Positions 55,393-64,000 of a DNA stretch of 64,000 nucleotides are shown here, one piece after another. The stretch spans positions 17,604,694-17,668,693 of the forward strand of contig OX424570.1 of NCBI GenBank assembly GCA_949152475.1, written 5' to 3'. The notes under the pieces are model-generated. The model did not search any database. It was not told the origin of the DNA and saw nothing but the letters and a program-made list of their open reading frames with translations. Both the position numbers and the translations under genes were made by a program. This stretch comes from Terebella lapidaria. Lineage: Eukaryota > Annelida > Polychaeta > Terebellida > Terebellidae. Positions within the stretch are counted from its first letter, which is position 1; each line of letters begins with the position of its first letter.

Positions 55393-56262
55393 ATGGTCGA
55401 GTATCGGCGATGTTTATGTATATTGTCTGCCACATTTTGTGTGTGTCTGCTTTGTTCCTGGATTTGTACCACTGGATATAATGATGTGCCGACATTTACT
55501 GACAACATTTCATCACATTGGTTGACTCCTTCTCCAGCTATTGCCACAATATTTACATGTACAGCTGGCCTGGTGTGCGTGATCATCATGTACTTATGTC
55601 CAGCGAGACAGAATATTGATCATCGCCGTCATAACGCTCAGTGTCAAGGTGAGGCTCGTCATGACGGCCACGGACACCAAGACGGTGTACATGCTTTCCT
55701 CGAGGACTACAAGGCAAAAGACCGTGAAAATCGAGGACTCGAAGTTGGGTACCAGTTCAGTGACGAAGCTTCCAACTATACACCTTCCAGTCAATTGCCA
55801 GGCGGTTCTATCGACAAAGCAAATTGGGAATCTACATCCATGACTCTTACTTCCGTTGGAAAACTGAGCCAGGATGTTGCGCCCGATGATCTTTCCCAGC
55901 CTGTTTCTGACACACACCAAGAACAAGAATTTGCGAATGTGCCATTTAACACATTGCATGTGAGCTGTGATGACAATACTGGCACAGATACGTCAAGTGA
56001 AAATGATCAGCCACATTCAAAGCCAAGCACGTCAGATCGTGAAGATACATTCCCAAAATTCCGACCAGGGCAGAGTCAATCCGAGCACACAACAGAAGAG
56101 TTAGATGATGGGTATGAGAACTCAATGTACCTCACTGAGCAGGAATGGGAACAAACTCGCCCTAAGGAAGTCGATGATGAACCAGGTACATGTACAGTCC
56201 AGTATTCCACAGGATGTGATAACGGGTCATCTCGACATTCGTCTGACCATGATGAGGAATAA
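55393..56262 (+). CDS. paralogue B: membrane protein of the A/B/C family
   Basis: 289 residues if started at the Met of MVEYRRCLC (A at -3, G at +4), which aligns with the N-terminus of A better than the upstream Met at 55345. Two hydrophobic segments, about residues 7-27 (Cys-rich) and 50-69, are separated by a longer hydrophilic loop than in A and C. The tail is hydrophilic and acidic. The shared block is present: SENDQPHSK, FPKF (220-223), EHT (231-233) and YLTEQEWEQTRPKEV (246-260). It is more diverged than A and C are from each other. The stop overlaps an AATAAA word (56258), and another lies near 56594. By inference, the same topology and role as A and C; the function is unknown. Confidence 0.75.
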   Translation: MVEYRRCLCILSATFCVCLLCSWICTTGYNDVPTFTDNISSHWLTPSPAIATIFTCTAGLVCVIIMYLCPARQNIDHRRHNAQCQGEARHDGHGHQDGVHAFLEDYKAKDRENRGLEVGYQFSDEASNYTPSSQLPGGSIDKANWESTSMTLTSVGKLSQDVAPDDLSQPVSDTHQEQEFANVPFNTLHVSCDDNTGTDTSSENDQPHSKPSTSDREDTFPKFRPGQSQSEHTTEELDDGYENSMYLTEQEWEQTRPKEVDDEPGTCTVQYSTGCDNGSSRHSSDHDEE

Positions 56263-57489
56263 ATTTTGATTTGAATGATTCATATTGAAATATCACCAAT
56301 GTTGTGCACATCGCAACGGATACAAATGGTTGGAAACTTTCGGATACTGCTCTCTGTTCAGAGGATGTCTTGAAAGTTATAGGAAAACACTCCATAAAGC
56401 AAATACATGTATATTATTGTATCTCTTGAACAAAGTTCGGCAAATACCATAGACCTGCGATCGTCGCGCTCCGCCGTACAGATTTTTTGGTATTTCGGGT
56501 CATATTTACATTTCAACTCCAACTGTCTACCATAATTTATTGTAAATTGCTTTTGATAACAGTTTGGTGTTCATAAATGAGATATTCTAAGAAATAAATT
56601 AGTATTATCATTACTGCATATGATAAACGAAACCGGCGCCGTCTCATTTCAAGAATTCTTTGTAGGAATGGAAAGAGTGCGTTGTTTCACAACGTAATTG
56701 CCAAAATGTTTATATCCCGAATTTGATATTTAAATTATGATAAAAGGTGACATATACATTTTACATGATGTACAGTTCCGATTAGCCTGGTTGGCTTCCG
56801 AACATTGTGCACATGATAAATTATTATCCATATTTGCATTACAATACAATGTTCCACGAGTGTTTTGTGACAATCCAGAAGAGTTATGCTGTTTCTGTAA
56901 ATTACATTGATAGCTCCGACTCCTGTCAAAAATGACAGCATGAATTCGTTTGAAATTTCCAAACGTCTTTGATTATCATAGGCCTATATTTGATGGTCCT
57001 TTGAGCAATGGTCATGTAAAGGATAATAATATCACATTCCTTGCTCGTAGCGTGCGGGGGTCACCGGCTAGAATTGTGTTCTTGCTAACAATTCAGACTT
57101 TATATCGGATTCAATGTCTGGTGAGTAACAAATATATATTCCCACACCCAATGCAATATCTTTCACCTGATTATTCCGCTTAATAATACGTTAAATAGAT
57201 ATGAATGCTTAGTTCGTTCCTACTCCATAAGAGAGCTTCATCACAGTAGGATAAGATAAGATAAAATTTTATTTAACGTCGGTATATAGGGATAACAATA
57301 AACATTAGCATACAAGATACTATTTCCCGACAGAAGTAGGAGTGCATACAACCACCGTGAGAGTCGAAGCTCCACTGTGATACTAGGCCAAGTTTCGTTT
57401 TACTGAAGTGTTACAGAGTATGTGTTCAATTAGTTTACCACATTTTATCAGCAGTTTTTGCAATGATTTCAGTGGTTGAGGAGGACCGT
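56263..57489. other. gene-free stretch
   Basis: No supported gene. GATAAGATAAGATAAAATTTTATTTAACGTC (split, 57252-57283) is a short simple repeat followed by an AT palindrome. Confidence 0.5.
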
Positions 57490-57671
57490 GGGAATGGATC
57501 CCCCACTTTCACATTCTCGCTATCGCGCTCACTTCCGTTTCCGCCTGGCAACCAGCCAGCTCGGTGAAAACAAAACCACAGCGCGCGGCCCCTGGACAGT
57601 CATTCAGCAGTGTACAGCGATCCAGCTCACTTGTCTGATGTGATAGAGTTTTTTCCCGACCAAAGTATAGG

Positions 57672-57867
57672 ATGCCTAAATCTTGCGTTGCCGTGAATTG
57701 TTCAAATCACAACTTGAGAAAGGGAGAGAAGTGTTCTTTTCATGTTTTTCCAAGAAACAAATCTAGACGAGAAAGATGGATACAGGCAGTGAAGAGACAA
57801 CATGAGGACGGTAGTAAGTGGGAGCCTTCCACTCACGCAGTGTTGTGTGGCAGACACTTCATTCAAG
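57672..57867 (+). CDS. transposase exon 1: THAP zinc finger
   Basis: MPKSCVAVNC, then FHVFPRNKSRRERWIQAVKRQ, then LCGRHF: the C2CH signature of THAP domains (CX4C in CVAVNC, a W about 30 residues on, CX2H in CGRH). These bind the element's own ends in related transposons. It ends after CAA G at a GTGGGT donor (57868). Joining to the acceptor TTCCAG at 58815-58820 in phase gives ..HFIQGHPSSDPDHPDYVPSIFP, the usual continuation after THAP in such proteins. Confidence 0.85.
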
Positions 57868-58820
57868 GTGGGTGTATGATCAGTCTGATATATATAATAT
57901 ATAATTATTTTTTTTTATTTATCATTTTTTAGCCCCCAGAGGCAGAAGAGGAGGGCTATAATGTATATATAATATACAATGTGTATATATAATATACACA
58001 TTGCAATTAATGTCCACTAGGCCTAAAAGTAATACTGAGTATGCATTCATCGTGCATCAATTTGTGATACAGTGTACTGTATTCATATTGTAGGCGTACA
58101 ATAACGTGGACAATCTGAGTGATAGGTTCAAAACAGGTCATATGTGCAGATATTGCAATTGACAATTCCAGTAGATTAGTGAGTAGGTCAAATGAGGGAA
58201 TTAGACTTAGATCTTGATTTCTACTTTTAATTTGTAGATCCATTGATTACTGGTGTTCTGGTTTATGAATACATAGACATAGAAGAGAGATGGACTGCCA
58301 ACTCGACCTCAGTGACCTTGAGCTTTCGACCAGAGGAATTAGGGTACTTTATTTCCGGTTTGAAGTTTTATGGGAAATTTACATTGTAAAAACACATCGA
58401 ATATTGTATGTTACGTCAACACTGAGGATCGTCAGGAATGAACAATGGCAATATGACGTTATACGTTGACAACGGAAGTGTAACTACCCTCTTCCTCTGA
58501 CCTTGTGTGACCTCAAGCTCAATGACTAGAAACAGAGAGAGTGATACCGAAGTTGGCAGTCCATCTCTTCTATAGCTATGATGAATATTATATTTTATTA
58601 TATCTGAATAAATATTGGGAATTATGTTCATTTTTTAAAATGGATTTTAAAAGATCTAGTTCTAGATCTGTGCATAATAATTATGATAAATCTAGTAACA
58701 GATATACATGTAATTATCTACTAGGCCTGATATTAAATTGCATGATGATTTGAAGTTTGTTTCAATTATTGAGACAATACATATATGACAACCAGAATAA
58801 TTGGGGTTTTTTCCTTCCAG
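57868..58820 (+). other. transposase intron with nested MITE
   Basis: GT at 57868 and polypyrimidine-AG (TTTTTTCCTTCCAG) at 58807-58820. Contains a TATATAATATA-rich palindromic stretch at 57880-58003 and a MITE at 58280-58572. Confidence 0.75.
58281..58572. mobile_element. MITE in the transposase intron
   Basis: AGAAGAGAGATGGACTGCCAACT at the left is matched by the inverse of AGAAGAGATGGACTGCCAACT at the right (58550-58572). Internal words GACCTCAGTGACCTTGAG and TGACCTTGTGTGACCTCAAG are also inverted. About 292 bp, non-coding. Confidence 0.8.
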
Positions 58821-60128
58821 GTCACCCCAGTTCTGACCCAGACCACCCTGATTATGTGCCGTCAATTTTTCCTCATGCCTCGACTAACCAAGGGAAATCC
58901 TCGGCAAAGATTCGACGGTATGAATCTGCCCAGAAGCGCCGATGTTTGGACACAGCACTGAGCCATGTCGCTGATGAAGAGACAGCTGCCGCTGGTCAGG
59001 ACACTGAGCTTGAAGAGAGCAGCACCTCGCCACCAGGCCCACTAACTCACTGTGAACCTCGCAACCGAGATGTGCCTCCCACGGAAAGAGCAATGTTGAT
59101 GGAGGAGATCAACAACTTGCGGGCAGAGAGGGACACTGCGCTGGAACAAGTAAAGGCTCTGCAGGATCGCATCGACAACATCAAGCTGTCTGCGTCCTGT
59201 GTCACAAATGACGACCAGAAATGCAAGTTCCACACAGGCTTGCGTTGGGATGTGTTTCTGTGTGTTTTCCAGTTTCTGGAAACATTTGTACCATCAAACA
59301 GCAACAGCAAGCCATCCTCCATCCCCCCCCCCCCCCCCCATTGACCAGTTCTTCATCACCCTCGTGAAACTCCGCTTCGGACTCCCATTCCAGTTTTTGT
59401 CGCATCGCACCGGCCATTCTACTACCACCATCATCAAAACCTTCTGGCAGTGGATTGACCTCATGTTCATCAAACTGAAATTCCTTATCAAAGCACCAGA
59501 ACAAGAAACTGCCCTCAGCACTCTCCCACCTCATTTTAAAGTTAAATTCCCACGCCTCACATGTATAATAGACTGTTTTGAGATATTCATTGACCAACCA
59601 AAGAATCTGAAAGCTCGAGCTACAACCTACTCCAATTACAAAAAGCACACAACAGTAAAATTTCTAATTGGTTGCACACCACAAGGCAGTGTGTCTTTCT
59701 TGTCCAGTGGCTGGGGAGGACGCGTCTCAGATGTGGAACTGGTCCGACAATCTGGCTTCATCTCACCCGAGATTCATCGACCTGGTGACCAGATTCTCGC
59801 GGATCGGGGCTTCACACTACAGGATGACTTTGCAGTCTCCTGTGGGGCTCAGCTGCTAAGACCCAGCTTCACCAAGGGGAAGAAGCAGCTGTCACCTCGT
59901 GAGGTCGAGACGTCAAGAAAGATTGCTTCGGTCCGGATCCACATCGAGCGAATCATAGGCCTCATCAAGAACCGTTATGCCATCCTGCAAGGCACACTGC
60001 CAATCAATGTCATCAAAAGAGCGAAGGATGAGGCAGAGTGTGCTGATGCTGCCAGTGTGGACAAAATTGTATCGGTGTGTGCCATTCTGGTCAATCTGGC
60101 TGAGGGCATTGTTTGGAAAGAAAGTTGA
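58821..60128 (+). CDS. transposase exon 2: coiled coil, HTH and DDE domain (frame broken at a C run)
   Basis: First part in phase with exon 1: DPDHPDYVPSIFPHAS, Lys/Arg-rich region, then MLMEEINNLRAERDTALEQVKALQDRID, a coiled coil usual between THAP and the catalytic domain. Then GLRWDVFLCVFQFLETFV. At 59323-59339 a 17-C run shifts the frame by one. After it, an HTH-like segment (LPFQFLSHRTGHSTTTIIKTFWQWID) and the DDE_Tnp_4-type nuclease follow: Asp in CIIDCFEIFIDQP, GGRVSDVELVRQSGF, Asp in DQILADRGFTL and Glu in IHIERIIGLIKNRY. It ends KES at 60128. With 16 C the frame would be continuous, giving about 500 residues, so the break may be a homopolymer error. All three catalytic residues are present. 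Confidence 0.85.
59323..59339 (+). repeat. 17-C homopolymer inside the transposase frame
   Basis: Encodes a run of Pro. Loss of one C (or gain of two) would restore the reading frame. Confidence 0.85.
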
Positions 60129-61700
60129 AATACCGGTTTTGTATGTTTTGCCTCTAGGAATGAATAGTCTATGATCATTTTACAAATGCTTTGCTCCAAA
60201 GTGCTATGCTGACATGCGTCGTTTACATCAACAACCATTGGCAAATTACATGAGCATGTGATAAAATACCTTTAGAAAGATATTATGTGAATATTTGTTA
60301 ATATTCATATTTGTATGCCATATTTTGTATTGTGTGTTGCCGACATACTAGTAATATTCATCAATAATATGTAACTGTCAGCAATCATGTGTACCAGTCT
60401 AGTGTTTTGATACACATGTAATGTGCCATTTATTGTTTGGGTATAGTCCCTGTTTTAAGATATTAAAACACAGTGAATTTTTGACACCCAGTATTGCAGA
60501 TATTTTTATGACTGAACAAGAAACATTTGAGGTTCCTGAACTGATTCACTATGTTTGCAAACTAAAAAACACATGTATGTAAAGTTGTCATTGTTTGAAA
60601 TTATGAACACCAGTTTGTGAACATATGAAGGTATGCTAAGTTTATCATGTTTGCATTAAAATAAACTTTACATGTGATGTCAATACCTCTGTGTTTCGGA
60701 TCTCATGCTCCACATTTATGATCCTCTACATGCACAACGAGACACTGAACTTGAACTTTTCACTGAACTTGAAAGACTTTCTTCATAATCATAAGACATA
60801 ATGAAAAATAATTTCCTACAAATATTGTGATTTCCAGAAAACAAAAGTATGACTCCATATGTAATCTTGACTGTATCAAGTATCAGAGTCGGAATGAATC
60901 CATTTTACCTCCCCACATGCCCCCCCCCCCCCCTCACCCCCAAACCACAATTGAGGTCCTTTTTTTATCTACCACTGGGTTTACTTTTTGCTGGTACATG
61001 ATATGGTACATATGATGCATTTGTTGCAACATCAAAAGCAATTTTATGTCTACTAAATTACACTTGCAGTCATAGATCTCTGTGTGCTTTGACAGGAATC
61101 CTGGTGTGATCCAAGCCATATGCTTAATTATGTCACCAGAGAGTGATTGGATAAACAGGTCATTGATTATCCAGACTTCAATCATCCCCTTGCCTTGTTC
61201 TTGGCCCAGGATCACCCTTTGCCTGGATTAATTATAGCTGGAGAGACTATTATATCAGTCTTATCAAACAGATGCATGTAATCAGTGTGCGGTACCACAT
61301 GAAAGATGAAAGTAAAAAAAACACAACACAAGTTTATTGAAATATCAGTCATTGAGTTGCATGTATCTACATTGTTGGTTTTGGCCAGCCTGAGCGGCAG
61401 CCGTATCAGATATAATCGATGTAATGTCAGCATGATATCAATCAACTTATCAAGTCCACGCGTAACAGCTGGTTAACTTTTTATGGCCCTTCTGGGCACT
61501 GATCGTCGTGCTGCCTGCTGTGCTGGGCCCGTGTAGGCGTGTTGCGCTTCTGTGAAACTAGTGCATAGATCTGTAATCGTGTGAATGTAACAAACAGGTG
61601 ATAATAATTGCTTCAGAATCTGATAAGACAGTGTTTGCGATATTTTCAAGTGATATTAATGTCCCTAAAGTCGGAAAACTGCACAACCGAGCCGGCATGA
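60129..61700. other. 3' part of the THAP/DDE transposon, no second gene seen
   Basis: AATAAA near 60660 could end the transposase transcript. A C tract lies at 60919-60934. Minus-strand open frames at 60934-61215 and 61212-61445 are short and unrecognised; a degraded second transposon gene cannot be excluded. Confidence 0.45.
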
Positions 61701-61824
61701 CAGAGGTTTGTTTTCACCGAGTAATATGGCGGCGGCCTCGTTACTAAGCGGAAGTGACGTGTACGGGATGGCGAGAATACGACCGGGATGAAACCCTGCC
61801 AAAAATTAGCCCAAGGGCTTAGAT

Positions 61825-62927
61825 AGGTTACCGGACAATTTTTATATTAGGCATTGCAGGTGACATATGACCTTGAGATTTATCAATCAAGGTCATCTTT
61901 GTAAACTGCAATGTCACCATTAGATATGCTGCTTATGACTTTATATATGTTCATGATACAAACATATAAACTCTATCAACAAGTATTTTGTCTGTAGAGG
62001 CCAATTTACACATGTTAGGTCAGGCAATATTTTGAGATTTGGCGTTCAAATTCATCTTTGGCGTTCAAAGTACACAATCCTAACTTGTATGTGCAAGTGT
62101 TTAAGCCTCAGTGACTAATTTACACATTTCATGTCGGACATTTAGCACTCAAGGTCATCCGATGTCAAGCTCAAGGTCATCATCAGTTGTTCTATGACTT
62201 CCTATATGCTCATAATGCAAACTTAAGCTCTATCTACAAACATTACATCTGTGAAGGCAAATCTAGGCATTTTTTTTACCCCAAAATGGCTATTTTGACC
62301 TTTCAAGTTCATCAGAGGTCAAATTCAAGGTCACCACACAAATCGCCATTTATGACTTCCCATTTGAAAGTGTCAATTTCTAAGCTCTATCTTCAAGCGA
62401 TCCATGAGTACAGTTATGGCAGCTCCCATTATGAAAGAAAGAATTGCCGAAAATTTTCCAAGTCCAAAATTTTGTTCAAAGGATGGAAAATTTTCCCCTG
62501 CAAATGACCCAAAATGAATAGTGAGGTGATTTGGGGTGAAACATTTTTTTTTCGCAGACTTGTCAAAAATTCAAAATGATCGCCACACGGAGACCGGCGA
62601 TTCAAGGGCAACAATACTTGTACACGTCACAAATGGATATGAGAGAAATCTTTTCAAACAAAAATCTCAAAACTGATCAGACAGTTTTTGAGAAAATGAC
62701 AGCCAAAGTTAAAAATTGAGCGTTTTTCGACGAAAACGGCCGCCATATTGAGAAAAAGTAAAAAAAAAAAAATTACCTCCTTTTTGAATTATTTTAAGGT
62801 ATCTTTTCCCAAATTTTCCGAAAGATTGGACCGTACACTTTAAAGATAAAAAATGTGGACGGATGACGGACGGACGGACGGCTAGACGGATGGACGATAG
62901 ATTATCGAACCATAGGTACGGTAACCT
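61825..62927 (+). mobile_element. AGGTTACCGGAC-family TIR element
   Basis: The left end AGGTTACCGGACAATTTTTA (preceded by TTAGCCCAAGGGCTTAGAT, as at 25480-25498) and right end GATTATCGAACCATAGGTACGGTAACCT (62900-62927) match the other copies. The right subterminal region has the ATGACGGACGGACGGACG run. The interior has diverged AGGTCA/TGACCT words, including TCAGAGGTCAAATTCAAGGTCACC (split, about 62313-62337). It ends 178 bp before paralogue C. Confidence 0.8.
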
Positions 62928-63105
62928 AAAAACCAGCCTTATCATAGTTTCAGATGACTTCGGTAATCTGCTCTCCATAAATCAAACCTACCGCGCTGAT
63001 AAGCAGGGTACTTCATGGACATTATAACTTGTTCATGAATGTCACACCATATGCTGGTACATCAGATGACTGAACAAGATTTTAACATACTGCTCCTGTT
63101 AAATC

Positions 63106-63870
63106 ATGATTATGGATACCTACTTGTTTTCCAGAAAATTTTCTGTGGTGTGTCTTTGTGTGGTCTGTTCAACTTTGTGGTTCTTTGGATTCATGAGTGG
63201 TGGAAATGGTTTCGTCGCAAGCTGCTCTGCTGTTTTTCTATACTGGATAAACTGTCGACGTCAAACACGAAATGCACCAGAGAGTCTTCATTTTGAGGGA
63301 AAAAGAGAAAATATTTTAGGACGGACACCAAAAGATACAGAAGGCCACTTTGGTACTCTGCCATTGGACTCTACGGAGGCACTGTTCGAATCACCTCCAT
63401 GTCACAACAGTTCTGTAGGAGACCTGGACTTCGATGTTCCTTATGAAGCTGTACCTCAACCCGTCTATGACGTAGCACAACAACAATTCAGTGAACCCTT
63501 CAACATACATAGTTTTATTGGAACAGCAGCGACAAGAGAAAACGACCAACCAAGATCAAAATCTAATGAAACTAGTGAAGAAACCTTCCCCAAATTTCTG
63601 ACAGGTGAGTCCTATGTGGAACACTCAAGAGAAGGTAGTCCTACACACGTTGATGGTCCTGACGTATGGTACCTCACTGAGTTCGAAGATGTCCAGACCC
63701 ATCCGAAAGTTGTGGATGAGGAAACAACAAACGTTCTTTTACCAACTAATATGGGTGAAATTCAGAGTGCCGATCTGACACATTTACAAGGCTCGGTCCA
63801 TGAAGAAGATGAGGAAGAAACCCCTGCCAAGTATGTGGCTACTTGGAACCAATGTGAAGGTGGCTGTTAG
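63106..63870 (+). CDS. paralogue C: membrane protein of the A/B/C family
   Basis: 254 residues, single exon. Two hydrophobic segments at about residues 12-31 (Cys-rich, CLCVVC) and 35-50 (containing FLYWI, as in A), then a hydrophilic tail. Similarity to A is spread along the protein: RQTRN after segment 2, a CHN.S(V/I)GDL block near 99-107, ENDQPRSKSNE, FPKF (161-164), EHS (172-174) and YLTEFEDVQTHPKVV (189-203). The C-terminus is acidic and ends CEGGC. The ATG at 63106 in AATC-ATG context aligns with A; a second in-frame ATG (63112) is possible. AATAAA lies at 63955. Function unknown; the conserved Tyr motif in the tail could be a docking or phosphorylation site (inference). Confidence 0.75.
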   Translation: MIMDTYLFSRKFSVVCLCVVCSTLWFFGFMSGGNGFVASCSAVFLYWINCRRQTRNAPESLHFEGKRENILGRTPKDTEGHFGTLPLDSTEALFESPPCHNSSVGDLDFDVPYEAVPQPVYDVAQQQFSEPFNIHSFIGTAATRENDQPRSKSNETSEETFPKFLTGESYVEHSREGSPTHVDGPDVWYLTEFEDVQTHPKVVDEETTNVLLPTNMGEIQSADLTHLQGSVHEEDEEETPAKYVATWNQCEGGC

Positions 63871-64000
63871 AATGTCTAGTACCCGTAATAGCATAAGCTT
63901 GGAACGCTGAAAATTTAGACATGTACAAACTACAAACTAGGTGAAGAAGGCAAAAATAAATACATATATATCACTCTGTTTTCATGCAGTTTATTAACAA

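Larger units (their letters stand above)
57490..61800 (+). mobile_element. THAP/DDE DNA transposon (possibly ISL2EU-like), about 4.3 kb
   Basis: The ends carry imperfect inverted repeats. Left: CATTCTCGCTATCGCGCTCACTTCCG...CTCGGTGAAAACAAA (57511-57577). Right, inverted: GTATTCTCGCCATCCCG...CACTTCCGCTT...CTCGGTGAAAACAAA (61710-61780). Between them lies one two-exon gene for a THAP-DDE transposase. Elements of the ISL2EU group combine such a transposase with a YqaJ nuclease, but I found no YqaJ-like frame here, so the assignment is tentative. P elements also have a THAP domain, but their catalytic domain is different. Confidence 0.65.

Noticed and set aside
60934..61445. Minus-strand frames considered as the YqaJ nuclease partner of the transposon
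   Set aside because: Only 77-93 codons, in two frames, with no nuclease motif I can identify.

Overview
The window looks like nuclear DNA of an invertebrate animal, probably marine. It is AT-rich and intron-bearing. It contains a tRNA-derived SINE, hAT, TTAA-type and THAP/DDE DNA transposons, Ty3/gypsy LTR retrotransposons, and many satellites carrying TGACCTTGA/AGGTCA words. No bacterial operons, CRISPR arrays or conventional conserved host genes were seen. I cannot name the species or phylum from the sequence alone.

Layout. 1-24 kb holds no clear protein gene. It has several MITE-like elements, a tRNA-like sequence in permuted order (5823-5902), a 5.8-kb composite inverted-repeat element (10831-16630) with a 2.8-kb hAT element inside an 86-bp satellite, two minisatellites and a SINE. 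24.3-25.1 kb holds the first member (A) of a three-gene paralogous family of small, apparently single-exon membrane proteins; the others are at 55.4-56.3 kb (B) and 63.1-63.9 kb (C), all on the + strand. 25.5-28.1 kb is another element of the same TIR family as 10831-16630, with a 134-bp satellite and a trapped LTR-retrotransposon gag fragment.

30.06-38.79 kb and 39.90-52.42 kb are two related Ty3/gypsy retrotransposons in the same orientation. They share the primer-binding site and the pol order RT-RNaseH-integrase. Both are dead: the first lost much of gag and the protease and has a tandem duplication of RT-RNaseH; the second lost the RT catalytic core and carries a 101-bp inverted self-derived segment in its integrase. 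The second also has a 2.7-kb extra coding region between pol and the 3' LTR. Fragments of another inverted-repeat element lie around and between them.

52.4-55 kb is satellite with a TTAA-type MITE. 57.5-61.8 kb is a DNA transposon whose gene joins a THAP zinc finger to a DDE transposase through one intron. Another TIR-family copy (61.8-62.9 kb) lies just before paralogue C.

Most promising: (i) the A/B/C family, with a two-segment N-terminus and a conserved tail motif; (ii) repeats carrying dense nuclear-receptor-type half-sites, found in a transposon family and upstream of all three paralogues; (iii) the permuted tRNA-like fold; (iv) strand-asymmetric CGGAC repetition in the second retrotransposon; and (v) inverted self-copies in both retrotransposons.
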